Counted from the first letter of the stretch, positions 1 through 12,100 are shown. The stretch is 64,000 nt of DNA from Pandoraea sp. PE-S2T-3 (GCF_002179965.1 NZ_NGUQ01000037.1:124001-188000); one strand, 5' to 3'. Numbers and translations are program-made. Notes: generated by a model from the sequence alone, not told the origin.

Positions 1-1
1 C

Positions 2-337
2 GTCGGTGCGCTGACCAACGCGAGTGCGACGGCTGCGCAGGCTGCCACTGCCGCGCAGGACGCCATGGCGCGTGACCGGGCGGCGCAGCGTCAGAACACG
101 CCGTCGATCTTCACCATTCGCATGCTGGGTGCCGGTGTGGCGCCGGCAGGTGGTGCGGACACGCAGGGCGGCCGGCAGGACGGCAGTGCGTGGCAGAGCG
201 GCGACGCGGCGGCGAATTCGCCCGCCTACGACCGCCGCAATCGCGTGCAGATTGTCGGGCATGGGGCGGATCTGAGCCCGCAGGCCATGTCGTTGCTGAC
301 CCCTGCCGAGCGAGGGCGGCTGGCACAGGCGCAGTAA
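2..337 (+). CDS. C-terminal end of a giant DUF3739-type filamentous adhesin (partial, runs off left edge)
   Basis: Only the last 111 residues are in the window, reading in frame from base 2 to a TAA at 335-337. The first ~40 residues (GALTNASATAAQ... to ...TPSIFTIRMLG) match residues ~3,995-4,035 of the complete adhesin encoded at 3123-15395 with about one substitution. The tails then diverge but keep a related ending (YDRRNRVQIVGHG against YDASSAFQLVGNG). This shows a second, paralogous adhesin immediately upstream of the signalling genes. By analogy with the complete copy it should be an exported TpsA-like surface protein, but the secretion domain lies outside the window. Identity as an adhesin tail is secure from the paralogy; full length and function are inferred. 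Confidence 0.85.
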   Translation, partial: VGALTNASATAAQAATAAQDAMARDRAAQRQNTPSIFTIRMLGAGVAPAGGADTQGGRQDGSAWQSGDAAANSPAYDRRNRVQIVGHGADLSPQAMSLLTPAERGRLAQAQ

Positions 338-355
338 GTCGGTCATGAGCCGGAC

Positions 356-384
356 GGATCGGGGCGCCGCGTGCGCCCCGATCC
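356..384 (+). terminator. Strong hairpin after the upstream adhesin gene
   Basis: A perfect 12-bp inverted repeat (356-367 and 373-384, core GGATCGGGGCGC) with a 5-base loop sits 18 bases after the adhesin stop. No long T-run follows on either strand, so it may be a weak intrinsic terminator or an mRNA-stabilising hairpin. It also argues against starting the next gene at the GTG at 371, which lies inside the hairpin. Confidence 0.6.
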
Positions 385-532
385 ACTGTCAGACGTCTTC
401 TTACATCGGATTGCTCGCTATGTAACAAAAAATTCATATCGGACTGCTAGCCTGCGCGGTGACTTCTATTTCGCACGCTACCCATCGCGGCCGCTATCGG
501 CCCGGGCCCGTTGTGCGCCCAACGAAGCGGAC

Positions 533-1300
533 ATGCTCAGAACCATAGCGACAAGCGTTCCGCGGCCGATATTGCTACTGTGTCTCGCGATGATCAGCAT
601 TAGCGCTTGCCCTGCCCGTGTCTGGGCGACGACTGCCGTTGCCGGCATCGTCGCCGGTATCGACGTCGATACCGACGCATCGGGAGAAGCGTTGCTGCGT
701 TTCGACATCCCGTCGCAGTCGCTGCCATCCGCGTTGGAATCCTACGGCGCCTTCGCCGACGTCTCGCTGCTCTACGACAGTTCGCTCACTGCGGGCCGTG
801 TTTCCGCGCCGGTGCAAGGGGAAATGACCGCGCGCGCGGCACTTGCCCGATTGCTCGACGGCAGCGGTCTCGTGCCCCGCTACACGGGATCGAAAACGGT
901 GACGCTGGTCGCCGGTCGCACAAACAGCGCCGACACCGATGGCGATGCCGCGATCGATCCGGCGGCCGCGCGCCGCTACTTCGGACTGATACAGACCCGC
1001 GTGCACGACGCCTTCTGTGCGCAGCCGCTTCTGGCGGAGGGCGCGCGGCGCGTCGCCTTCAGGCTGTGGGTCGGCACGAGTGGTGTGATCGGGCCGGTCG
1101 CACTGCTCGGGTCCAGCGGCGACCCGGCGACCGACGCGGCGGTCGTGAGCGCACTTCAGGGGGCGAACGTGGGCGAGCCTGCGCCGCCTGCACTGGCGCA
1201 GCCCTTTACGTTCGTGGTGCAGCCCCGCGCCTCCGGGCGTAACTGGGGCTGTGAGGCGGCGACGGAAGCGCCAAAGCCGGGGAGGTCGCATGGCCGATAG
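533..1300 (+). CDS. STN-domain / TonB-C-domain periplasmic signalling protein (VreA-like)
   Basis: A 255-residue exported protein. Residues 1-32 form a signal sequence; the run ISAC ending at C26 could be a lipobox, so it is either soluble periplasmic or a lipoprotein. Residues ~55-127 (RFDIPSQSLPSALESYG...) are a secretin/TonB short N-terminal (STN) domain, the signalling domain that TonB-dependent receptors use to contact a FecR anti-sigma. Residues ~148-231 (YFGLIQTRVHDAF...ATDAAVVSAL) resemble a TonB C-terminal domain. There is no receptor beta-barrel. This is the layout of Pseudomonas aeruginosa VreA in the PUMA3 surface-signalling system. The start at 533 is chosen because it begins the signal peptide. 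The 3' end overlaps the sigma-factor gene by 11 bases, so the two are translationally linked. Domain calls are by eye; the signalling role is inferred from family and context. Confidence 0.8.
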   Translation: MLRTIATSVPRPILLLCLAMISISACPARVWATTAVAGIVAGIDVDTDASGEALLRFDIPSQSLPSALESYGAFADVSLLYDSSLTAGRVSAPVQGEMTARAALARLLDGSGLVPRYTGSKTVTLVAGRTNSADTDGDAAIDPAAARRYFGLIQTRVHDAFCAQPLLAEGARRVAFRLWVGTSGVIGPVALLGSSGDPATDAAVVSALQGANVGEPAPPALAQPFTFVVQPRASGRNWGCEAATEAPKPGRSHGR

Positions 1301-1793
1301 CAGCCGCGCTACCCTTCGCGAGTTGTTGGTTCAGCGCTACGCGCAACTGAAGACAATGCTCTCGCGCAAGCTCGGCTCGTCCGATCTGGCGGGCGACGCG
1401 CTACAGGACACCTGGTTGCGTCTGGAGAACAATGAGAACATCGATTCGGTGCGAAACCCCGGCGCGTATCTGTACCGCATGGCGTACCACGCGGCCATCG
1501 ACAAGCAGCGTGCGGAAGACCGGCGGCTGAGCACGGGGGAGATCGAGACCATGTTCGATCTCGTGAGTCCGGCACCCGGGCCGGATCAGATCGTGGAAGC
1601 GCAATCCGATCTGGGCGAGCTGGCGCGCCTGCTGGAGCGCATGCCTGCGCGCCGCCGCGACATTTTGCTCGCGGTACGGCTCGACGGCCTCGCGCAGCGC
1701 GAGGTGGCGGAGCGCTTCGGCATCTCGCTTCGACTCGTGGAACTGGAACTCCAGCGGGCGCAGGAATTCTTCTTGGAACACATGGACCGGTAG
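1290..1793 (+). CDS. ECF-family RNA polymerase sigma factor (FecI/VreI-like)
   Basis: A 167-residue sigma-70 family protein of the extracytoplasmic-function type. Region 2 is visible as GDALQDTWLRLEN...VRNPGAYLYRMAYHAAID (residues ~33-72). Region 4 is ...MPARRRDILLAVRLDGLAQREVAERFGISLRLVELELQRA (residues ~120-160), with the helix-turn-helix at the end. A GGGGAGG ribosome-binding site at 1279-1285 precedes the ATG at 1290. It overlaps the STN-protein gene and is followed after 174 bases by the FecR gene, which is the classic order for iron-type or surface-signalling sigma factors. Likely targets are the adhesin at 3123 and possibly its paralogue upstream, but this is inferred from position only. 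Confidence 0.9.
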   Translation: MADSSRATLRELLVQRYAQLKTMLSRKLGSSDLAGDALQDTWLRLENNENIDSVRNPGAYLYRMAYHAAIDKQRAEDRRLSTGEIETMFDLVSPAPGPDQIVEAQSDLGELARLLERMPARRRDILLAVRLDGLAQREVAERFGISLRLVELELQRAQEFFLEHMDR

Positions 1794-1881
1794 CGACGCG
1801 CGCTGTGGCACGAAATCATGACAATCGTGCGACGTCGATAAAAAAATATTCAGAAATTTTGCGGTTTTCGGCGGTCTCATC

Positions 1882-1899
1882 CGTCATGTCATTATGACG
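1882..1899. promoter_or_regulatory. Inverted repeat in the sigma-FecR gap
   Basis: CGTCAT-gtcatt-ATGACG is a 6-6-6 perfect inverted repeat in the 174-base gap between the sigma factor and the FecR gene. An AT-rich stretch (1840-1860) lies just upstream. Sigma and anti-sigma genes of this class are often adjacent or overlapping, so a gap with a palindrome may hold a separate promoter and operator for the anti-sigma. No matching factor is identified. Confidence 0.35.
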
Positions 1900-1967
1900 C
1901 GCCGAAATTCGGTCGCCCCCAAGGCGGCCGAGCGACGGCAGACCGCTGGTAGAGGATTGGCAAAGGA

Positions 1968-2984
1968 TTGGCAGACACATCGCACATGAAGGCAGCACCC
2001 GACACTTCCACCCGGCCCGCCACCGCGCGCGCCTTGCAGCAGGACGCCCACGCGTGGGTGCGACGGCTCACGTCCGGTGAGGCCACCGTTGCCGATGCGC
2101 AGGCGCTTCAGCGCTGGTGCGAGGCGAGTCCCGAGCATGCGAGCGCGTTTGCCGAAGCACGACGCCTGTGGCGCGACCTTGGCCCAGCGGGAGAGATGGT
2201 GCGTGCACGCGCGGCATCGGCCGCGGCTCACTCGCCGCGCATGACGCGCATGAGCCGCCGATGGTTTTTGGGCGGCGCGCTGGCATCCGCCGCGGGGGTA
2301 GGCGCCGCTGTCGTCGCGCCGGCGGGCTTCTGGGGCAGCATGACCGCCATGGCCGGTGCCGACTATCACACGGCCACGGGAGAGCAGCGCCAGATTGCCA
2401 TGGGCGAGGGGGTGACGCTCGACCTGAACACGCGCACGAGTATTGCCATGCTGACCGGCGCGGGGCCACGCCAAGGCGTGGATCTGCTCGATGGCGAGAT
2501 TGCCGTGGATAACACGGGGAGCGCCGGCAACGCGGCAGCGTTCGTGGTCGAAGCCGGTAAGGGACGCGTGACGGGCACCCGGGCGAACTTCGAAGTTCGG
2601 CATCTGGCTTCGCAGGTCTGCGTGACCTGTGTCTCGGGCAATGTCGGTGTGTCGCTGGGCAGCCAGCATGTGGCGCTCGCCGCGCAGCAGCAGGTGGTGT
2701 ACGAAGGGCAGCGTCTCGGTGCGGTGACATCGGTGGACACGACGGCGACGTCGGCGTGGCGCAACGGCGTACTCGTGTTCCGCGATACGCCGCTCGCGCA
2801 GGTCGCGGACGAGATCAATCGTTATCGCAACGGGCGTGTCGTGGTATTCGACAACCGGCTGGCGCAAAGCCGTCTGAGTGGACGTTACCGTATCGACCGT
2901 CTTGGCGAAATCTTCGCGCAGATTCAAGAGGTGCTCGGTGCCCGGGTGACGCACTTGCCGGGCGGTATCGTGTTGGTGGGGTGA
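1968..2984 (+). CDS. FecR-family transmembrane anti-sigma factor with Tat-like motif
   Basis: A 338-residue protein if started at TTG 1968 (AGAGGA 11 bases upstream); ATG 1986 is a possible alternative start. Residues ~23-72 are the cytoplasmic DUF4880-type anti-sigma domain (HAWVRRLTSGEAT...ARRLWRDL). One membrane segment at ~100-121 is preceded by SRRWFLGG, a twin-arginine-like motif; FecR of E. coli is known to use the Tat pathway. Residues ~130-235 are the periplasmic FecR domain. The C-terminal ~70 residues (VFRDTPLAQVADEINRY...LSGRYRID) form the DUF4974/STN-like part that contacts the STN domain of the receptor or VreA partner. It should hold the ECF sigma factor until signalled. It lies 138 bases upstream of the giant adhesin. 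Confidence 0.88.
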   Translation: MADTSHMKAAPDTSTRPATARALQQDAHAWVRRLTSGEATVADAQALQRWCEASPEHASAFAEARRLWRDLGPAGEMVRARAASAAAHSPRMTRMSRRWFLGGALASAAGVGAAVVAPAGFWGSMTAMAGADYHTATGEQRQIAMGEGVTLDLNTRTSIAMLTGAGPRQGVDLLDGEIAVDNTGSAGNAAAFVVEAGKGRVTGTRANFEVRHLASQVCVTCVSGNVGVSLGSQHVALAAQQQVVYEGQRLGAVTSVDTTATSAWRNGVLVFRDTPLAQVADEINRYRNGRVVVFDNRLAQSRLSGRYRIDRLGEIFAQIQEVLGARVTHLPGGIVLVG

Positions 2985-2998
2985 GCTTGTTTGCATAA

Positions 2999-3017
2999 GC
3001 GAACGCAAAAAGTTCGC
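2999..3017. promoter_or_regulatory. Hairpin/inverted repeat between FecR and adhesin genes
   Basis: GCGAAC-gcaaaaa-GTTCGC is a perfect 6-bp stem with a 7-base loop, located 14 bases after the FecR stop and 106 bases before the adhesin start. It could be an attenuator, an mRNA 5' processing structure or an operator. No T-run follows. Confidence 0.35.
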
Positions 3018-3122
3018 GTGAGGTTTGCGGGATTGGGCGACGAGCGTCGTCATCACAGGGAAGGGCGCTTGTCCCCGTGAACGGGAGGGCGTCTGCTAAC
3101 CGATTGCCACTGCAAACCCGAC

Positions 3123-6100
3123 ATGCCATCGAACTCGCAACCGACGCTTCTTCCTGCTTCTTCTGGCTCACAAGACCGTGATTCGCAACGTGCGCAACCG
3201 CGCCGTCGCCTTGGCCGTGTGATCCTCAACCTGCATCGCAAACCGTTGGTTCAGGCGGCGGCGCTCACGTTGCTGGCATCCTCGGCCGCGCACGCCCAGC
3301 AAGCCTTCAGCAACGCATGGTTTGGCGCACGCGGTGCCGCGCAGGCGACCGCCACGCAGACGGGGCGTCTGCCCAATGGTGCCCCGGTGAGCTCGCTCAT
3401 GGACCCGTCGGCGCAGCAGCAACAAGCCAACGCGCAGTTGCAGACGTCGATTGCGAATCTGAGCACGGCAGCACAAAGCATCGCCGCGATGCAGGCCGCG
3501 CAGGCGACGGCACGCGACGCAGCAGCTAGCACCAACGCTACGATTCCCGACGGTTTGTCGGAGGGCGGCCTCAAGGTCGACACCAACAGCCTGACCAAAG
3601 GCTGGATCAACGCCAACGCACCCACGCAGACGGCGGCCAACGGCAAGACCAACGTCAACATTCAGCAGACGGCCGACAAGGCGATCCTGAACTGGGAGAC
3701 GTTCAACGTCGGGCGCAACACATCGGTGAACTTCCAGCAGCAAAGCGACTGGGCAGTGCTCAACCGAGTGAACGATCCGCAGGCGCGTCCGAGCCAGATT
3801 CAGGGGCAGCTTCACGGCGACGGTACGGTGCTGATTCTGAACCGCAACGGCGTGATCTTCGGTGGCACGAGTCAGGTCGATACGCGCAACCTTGTGGTGG
3901 CAGCAGCGCGCATGAGCGACGCGCAGTTCACGAGCGGTCTCTATGGCGCCAACGGCACGACACCAAGCTTCACCGATGCACTGGGCAAGGTCGAAGTGCA
4001 GGCCGGGGCCACGATCACGACGCGCACTCCGACGTCGGTCACGCAGGGTGGCGGGTACGTGCTGCTGCTGGGCAAGGAAGTCAGCAACGCGGGGACGATC
4101 ACGACGCTGCAAGGTCAGGTGGCGATGGCCGCAGGCGACAGCTTCGTGATTCGCAAGGGCGTGGGCACGGACGCGAATACGGCATCGACCACGCGAGGCA
4201 ACGAAGTCTCGCCGCAGTTTGTGGCGCAAAGCACGGCGGGCAAGGTCGTGAACACGGGCTTGCTGATGGCGCCTGAAGGCGACGTGACGATGGCGGGGCG
4301 GGACGTGCAGCAACTGGGCGTGGCAGTCGCGACGACGACGGTGAACACGCGCGGCACGATCCACCTGCTGAATTCGGCGAGCGACACGTTGGGCAAGGTG
4401 ACGATGGGCAGCGGTGCGCTCACGTCGGTGCTCATCGGCGATAACGGTGCGACGGCGCTCGACAGCCAACGCACGGCCATGATTCAAGACTCTGCCGCAC
4501 AGGATTTGCTGCGCGCGGGTGCCTCGACGGGATTGTTCGACAACCTGTCGAAACTGTCTGACCGCCGCGATCAATCGCGTGTGGAGATCGTGAGTGGCGG
4601 CAACGTCGAATTTCAGGGAAATTCGCTGACGCTTGCCACGGGCGGTCAGATCGCCGTGAGCGCGACAAACCGCAGCTTTGTCGGCTCGGGGGCACAACTC
4701 GACGTTTCGGGCGCGGTCGGCGTATCGCTGTCGATGGACAGCAACAACGTCAAGGTGAACGTGCAGGGCAACGAACAGCGCGACGCACCGGGCAACCGCG
4801 ACAACACCGCGCTGAACAACGCGAACGTGTACATCGACCGCCGCCGGTTGATCTACGTGCCGGCCTCGGTCGGTGGCTATGCCAACCAGCGCTGGTACAC
4901 GGGCGGGGGCCTGCTCGAAGTGGGCGGCTATCTGTCGAACGTAGCGCACGGCATTGGCGAGTGGGCGGCGCAGGGCGGCACCGTGACGCTGGGCGGCACC
5001 GAGGTGGTGACGCAGACGGGCGCGTCGATCAATCTCTCGGGCGGCTCGCTGAACGTGCAGACGGGGTATCTGAACCAGTCGTGGCTCAAAGGCTCGGACG
5101 GTCAGATTTACAACGTCAATACCGCGCCCGCGAACCTGATTTACACGGGCGTGTACACCGGGTTCAGCGTGGAGCACCCGCGCTGGGGCACCACGGCGAC
5201 GGAAAGCTACGCCAACCCGCTGATCGCGCCGCAACGCGTGCTGCAAAACGGCTACACCGTGGGGCGCGACGCGGGCCGTCTGACGATCTCTGCGCCCACC
5301 GCAGTGCTCGAAGGCAATGTGATCTCGAACGTGTACACGGGGCCGGTGCAAACGCAGGCGCGTCCGGCGGGCCTCACTGACGGCTATTCGATCAGTCAGT
5401 TTGCGGTGGCGCGCAGCGGCTCGTTCACGCTTGGCCAGTACACCGGTGTGGGACGCACCGACGCCTTCGCGAGCGATGTCGTGATCGGTGCCGTCGACGA
5501 CATCACGTCAGCCATGAAGGCCGGTGATGCACTCGACGCTGCCCGCAAGAATACGGTCTGGATCGACGCGGCACGCCTGAACGGTTACGGCCTCGGCGAG
5601 ATCGATCTCGTGACGCGCGACGATATCGCTGTGAACGGCGATCTGCGTCTTGCCAACGGCGGCCGCTTGAGTCTGGTGGCGCCACAAGTCGACATCAGCG
5701 GCAATGTCACCGTGCCGAGTGGCACCGTCAACATCTCGAACCTGTTCAATCAGGCCGGCAATCTGTACCCCGTCGCATTGATGCGCCCGGACGATACGTC
5801 GAGCCTCACGCTGGCCTCCGGCGCAAAGATCGACACACGCGGGCTGTGGATCAACGGCACGACCGAGCCCGGCGCGATGTCAGGCGCGGCGTTCCTGAAC
5901 GGCGGCAATGTGACGTTCGATGCGACGGGTGACGTGACGATTGCCGACGGCAGCGTGATCGACGTGTCGTCGGGCGGCGCGATTCTGGCGAACGGCAAGA
6001 CGCGCGGCGGCACAGGCGGCAACGTGACGCTGATTGCAGGCGATTCGGCGAGCAATCACCCCATTACCGTGGGCGCGCTCGATCTGAACGGTCAGATTGT

Positions 6101-9100
6101 GGCGTATGGCGTGAATGGCGGCGGCAAGCTCACCATCTCCACGCCGGACGGCATCCTGATCGGCAACAACGCGAGCCTGTCGGGCGGCACGCTGGCGGCA
6201 GGCACGTCAGCCAATGTCTCGGTGAAGCTCGCGCAGCCGTACACCGTCCCCGCCGGCACACCGCTGCCGTTCTCGACGATCGACATGCACCTCAGGCTCG
6301 TGTTCGACGTACCGACGCCGGCCCCCATCGACGTGGACAGCGGCTTCACTGGCGTGATTACGGGCGCCGCCTGGGTCGTGCCCGCCGGTGTCACGCTCAT
6401 GACGCGGCGTCCGCCCGGACAATTCGGATACGACTACTGGTCCACAGGCCAGACCGTGCCTGCCGGCAAAGATGTCTTCGGCTTCAATGGAACGATTCCC
6501 ACCGGCACGGTGATTCCGTCGAATGTCTTCACGTCGCCCTTGCCGGTATTGCCGTACAAGGTGGTCTACACGGCAGGCACCGTCAGCAATGTGGCAGTGA
6601 CGTATCCGGCCGGTGCCATCGTGCCCGCAGGCACGGTTTTCGCTCAGGACGTTGCCGTGTTGCCGGTGCCGGTATTCAACGCGGGCGGTTCGACCGGTGG
6701 CGCGACGTTCTTCAACGCAGGCTTTGCCAGCTACGACATCAACGGCGGTCAGGGCGTGCGGGTGGACAACGGCGTGACGCTCGCGCCGACCATGCCCGTC
6801 TATCGCTTCAATGCGGCCAGCGTGAATGCACGCACCGGCAGCGATCCGGCCAAGGTGATGGACTTGGTGTTGCCGCCGCTCTTTGCCGAGAACGCGCAGA
6901 CCGACACGCTCACGCAACGCGGTGGGGCGAGCATCGCACTTCGCTCGCTCGGGCGCGACTATCAGGGCAATCCGACCGGCTCGGAAGTCTCGATCTCGAA
7001 GGGCGCGTCGATCGTTGTCGATCCGGGGCAGAGCATCACGCTCGATTCATTCAGCAAGATCACGGTCGACGGCAGTCTGGTAGCTCACGGCGGCAAGATC
7101 GCCCTCACAAGCGAAGCCGACAACGTGCTGCCCTCGGCGCGCAATTTCGACAACTCGGGCAACAACCTCGGCTGGGCGATCTGGCTTGGACCGACCGCCA
7201 GCCTCGACGTCTCGGGCCTCGGCTACACGGCGACCGACGCCTCGGGCCGCACTTACGGCACGGTACTCGATGGCGGCAGCATCGCGCTCAACGGCGGCCC
7301 GTCGTTCGTCATCGTGCGCCCGGGGGCGGAGTTGAACGCCGACGGCACCGCCGTCACCGTCAATACGGCGACCGTGTCCGGCCAGCCGTCGAATGCGGCG
7401 GGCAGCATGATGCGCGTCTCCAGCGGCGGGGCGATCTCGCTCGCCTCGACCAGCGGGCTGCTGGTCGACGGCAACTTGCATGCGAAGTCCGGTGGTGCGG
7501 GGGCGTCCGGCGGCGATCTGTCGCTTTCACTGCTTACGCCAACGTTCCAAGACAGATCGAACGCGATTCCCGACAGTGCGCTGGTGGCGAGCCAATTCAC
7601 GGTGACGCAGGCACGCGGCACGCCTGTCGTCCTCGCCGGTCCGCAATCGTTGGCGGCACTCCCGTTCGGTTATGCCACAGTGAGCGCCGATCAGATCAAG
7701 GACGGCGGTTTCAGTTCTGCGTCGCTGCTCACCACCGACTACCTGATCTTCAAAGGGGACGTGACGCTCTCGCTCGACAAGAGTGTGAAGCTCATGGCAA
7801 ATGCCATCACGTCGTCCGCGCCGTTCGCGGGCACGCAGCCAGCCACCAGCAACAACGTGCGCATCGCCGCACCTTATGTGAGCCTATCGGGCACACCGGC
7901 GATCTATCAGGACGGTTACCGTACCGGCTCCATCGGTAATCCCGATACGACGGATGTGCCCACGACGGCGACGTTCGAGGTCGATGCCAATCTCATCGAT
8001 TTTCAGGGGCCGATATCGTTCTCGGCCAATACCCGGTACCTGGATGCGTCGTATCAGTGGGTATCGACGCCTGCCGCAGGCTTTCGCACGGCGCGTTTCG
8101 TCAGTCAGGGCGATATCCGGTTCCTGCCGACGCCATCGCTGGACTCAGGCACTTCGCTCGTCACGTCGTGGGACTTCGATTTCGAAGCTGCGCAGGTGTA
8201 TCCGGGCACAGGGGCCGTTGCGAGTATCACGGCGGCCAACAGCAACCCGAACTACAACGGTACGATCCGGTTCGGCCGCACGACCGACACCTTGCCGGAT
8301 CAGCCGATGTCCGTGTTCGGCACACTGATGATGACCGCGCCGACCTTCGAACAAGGCGGCGTTTTGCGCGCCCCGTTCGGCAAGATCTTTATCGGCCAGC
8401 TCATGGCGTCGGGGCGAGGGGGAGCGATCCTCCCTCAGCAAATCGATTTTCTGCCGGGCAGCGTGACGTCGGTCTCAACCGACGGTCTGACCATGCCCTA
8501 CGGCGGCACGTTCGACGGTGTGACCTACAGCTACAACGGCGCGGCCCTCAATACCACGTCGACGGTACTGGCCGGGGGCTTCACGTTCGGGGGCTACGGC
8601 ATCGGGTCCGGCATTCGCATCCGGGGCAGTTCGATCAACGTCGACAGTGGCGCCGTGCTGGACCTCTCCGGCGGGGGCTCGCTCACCGGCGCGGGCTTCG
8701 TCTCCGGGCGCGGCGGATCGGTCAACGTGCTGAACACGCCGCTCGTCAACGCCAACCCGACCATGACGCTCAGCAAGGCGGGCGACAAGGTCTATGCCAT
8801 CGTGCCCGGCTACACGTCGGCCTATGCACCGGTTTCGCCGGAGAACGGGGCGGGCGATCCGGCCATCGGGCAACGCATCACCATCGGCGATGGCGTACCG
8901 GGCCTGCCCGCAGGCACGTACACGCTGCTGCCGTCAAACTATGCGCTGCTGCCGGGGGCTTACCGGGTCGAGATCGGCGGCACCGGGCAGAATCTTCCGA
9001 CGAGCGCGACGGCGGCGGGCAACGGGACCTATCTGGTCGCCGGCTATGCCGGCATCGCCAACACCTCGGTGCGCAGTCAGTTGCCGTCGACGTTGCTGGT

Positions 9101-12100
9101 GACGCCCGGCACGGCGGTGCGCAAGTATTCGCAATTCAACGAGCAAAGCTACAGCGACTTCCTGACGAGTCAGGCGGCGCAGTTTGGCGGATTGGCGCCG
9201 ATGCTGCCGCGCGACGGCAAAGCACTCGACGTGGTGCTGACGATGCCCGCGACGCCCGCGACGATACCGACGGGGCCGGTCTTCACCTTCGACGGCACGG
9301 CGCGATTCAGTGCGGCGCCGGGGGGAATCGCCGGGCAGGCGGCGGTGGAGCAGGTCGGTGAAATCACCACGGGCACCCGCACGGCAGGGTTTGCGGGCGT
9401 GTCGGTGGCCGCCGGTGACCTGACCGCCATGGGGGCCCCGCGTCTGAGTATCAACGGCTATCCGGCATTCCTGTCCAGCACCGGGTACTTCTTCTTCGCG
9501 AGCACTGGCGGCGCGCCTGCGGATCTCTACGTTCGCGACGGCGTCAACCTCTCGGCCGCCGAGATCTTTCTCGTCGGCAACAACGTGCGCGTGGGCAACA
9601 ACGTGACGTTAAGCACCATCGGCAAGGGCACGGCGCCGTTCGACACCGCGTCGACAGGGGCGCCGTACACGTCGAGCTATACGGTGCTCGGTCTGTCTAA
9701 CGGCGACGTCGAGTTCTCCGGCTCACAGAGCAGCACCGGCACCATCAGCATTGGCAGCGGCTCGGGCCTGTTCGCAGAGGGCACGCTGGCCTTCTCGACC
9801 AATGGTGCGTCGACGCTCGATCCGAGCGCCCGTTTCGGCGCACGCAATATCCTGTTGGCCGTGGGATCGTTAAATGTCGGCGACGCCGCGCAAGTCGCAG
9901 CCGCCGGGAATCCGGCAGGCGTGCTGTTCAATCAGGCGATGCTGACGACGTTGTTACAAGGCGATCCGTCTAGCGGTGCGCCCGCGTTGCAAAAGCTCAC
10001 ACTGGGCGCGGCAGGCGCGATCAACGTGTTCGGCAGCAGCGGACTCGATGCCCGTGGTTCGGGCGTCAATTTGGTGCTCAAGGCGCCGGCCATCTATGGC
10101 TATGGGACGTCGGGCGATCACGCGACGATTGCTGCCGACCAGATCACATGGAACGGTGTATCAGGCACGAACGCACCTGCCATCGCTGCCGGTGGCCCGG
10201 GCACGGGATTGGGTAGCCTGAGCCTCGTGGCGAAAGAGATCGACCTCGGCACGTACGTGTCTACCGACGCGACGAGCGTGACGCGCACGATCTATGGTTT
10301 CAACAACGTCGACCTGACGGCGAGCGACCGGATCGTCTCTGCCGGAAATAGCGCGCTCTTCGTTTATCAGGCGCCGAGCACGCAGAGCGGCGATGTTTTC
10401 GGACAGAGCGGCACGGGCGGCAATCTCACCCTCGTCACACCGCTCGTGACCGGCTCGCCGAAGTCGATCATGCGCTATGCGACTGCCGGGGCGTTGAACA
10501 TCGTCGCTCCCCAAGGGAGCGCGCCGAGCGCCGCGACGTCCACCATTGCCGGGGCGGAAATCGATCTCACCGGTGACAGTGTTCGCATTGGCAGCACCGT
10601 GCTGCTCCCGAGCGGCAAGCTCGTCGTGGATGCCACGCACGACATCATGCTCGACGGCAACAGCCGCATCGATCTGAGCGGGCAACCGGTGCAGATTCAG
10701 AACGCTACCGTCTACGGTTTCGGCGGTACGGCGATCTTCTCCAGCGCGCAGGGCAGCTTCTCGCAGGCGGCGGGCGGCACGCTCGATGTGTCGGCGCAAA
10801 ACGCCAACGCGGGTGAAGTGACGATGAACGCCAGTCAGGGAACGCTGACACTCGACGGCACACTGCGCGGCAGCGCAAACGCGGGATTCCTCAGTGGCGA
10901 TTTCAATGCGTCCGCGGGCACGTTCGCGGACTTCGCCGGGCTGAATGCCTCGCTCAACCGCGGCGGCTACTTCGACGGTCGCAGCTTCGTCCAGAAGCAG
11001 GGTGATCTCGTGGTCGGCGACGGGGTGAGGGCGCACAACGTCGGCATCTCGGTGGACGCCGGCAGCCTGACGGTGAACGGCACGATCGACGCGTCGGGGA
11101 CGTCGCCGGGCACGATCCGCCTGTCGGCGGGCAATGGGCTCACGTTGGGCGGTAGCGCCGTGCTCGATGCACACGGCAAGACGTTGCAGGTCGACAGCTA
11201 CGGTGCGCCCATCGAGGCGAAGAACCGGGGGCATATCGAGTTGACCGCTGCGGGGGGCACGATGACGCTCTCGCCGGGCGCCACGCTCGACCTGAGCACG
11301 CCGGACGGCCGCGCGTACGGAGACATCGTCCTCAATGCCATGCGCACGGGCGAGACATCGGGTGATATCGCGATCAACGCACCGGGCCCGCTCACGATTC
11401 GTGGTGCGCAGAGTATCGCGCTCAACGGTGTCTGGACCTACAACCTGCCGGGCGGCAGCACCATTTCGCAGGGCACGCTCGACACCTACGACACTGCCAG
11501 CCAGACGTTCATGAACGCGGCGGCCGGCAATGGTGCCCTCTCAGCGCGCACGGCGGGTCTGTCGGCGTATGGCAGCGCCTACCACCTGCGCCCGGGCGTG
11601 CAGATCGCGTCTGTCGGTGATCTCTCGACGATTGGCGACATCGATCTGTCGAAGTACCGCTATGGACCCGGAGCGGACCGGAATCCGAATTCGCCGACTT
11701 ACGGCGCGGGTGAGCCGATGGCACTGGTCGTGCGCGCGGGCGGCAACCTGACGGTCAAGGGCAGCATCTCCGACGGGTTCCAAGCATCGAGCGGCGCACC
11801 GGCCACGTATTCGCTGATCGACGTGACGACGGCAAACGGGTTTGCGAAACAGACGGGCAGCGATGGCAGCCATGCGTTCACGTACTGGTTCAACGAGACG
11901 AGCGACGTCTACTTCGCCACCGCATGGACCGTGCCCAATACCGCCTTTTACAACTGGTGGACGCAGAACTGGTGGGGCCCGTATGTCGACAGTAACGGCG
12001 TGTCGTACAACCCGGGCGATACCATTCCGGCAGGCACGACGATCAGTGCGCAGAACAGTTACGGTTTTGGGTTCGACGCGAGCAACCTGCCGCAGCTCTA

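Noticed and set aside
371-532. N-terminal extension of the STN protein from GTG 371
   Set aside because: The GTG lies within a perfect terminator-like hairpin and the extra residues come before a proper signal peptide at 533.
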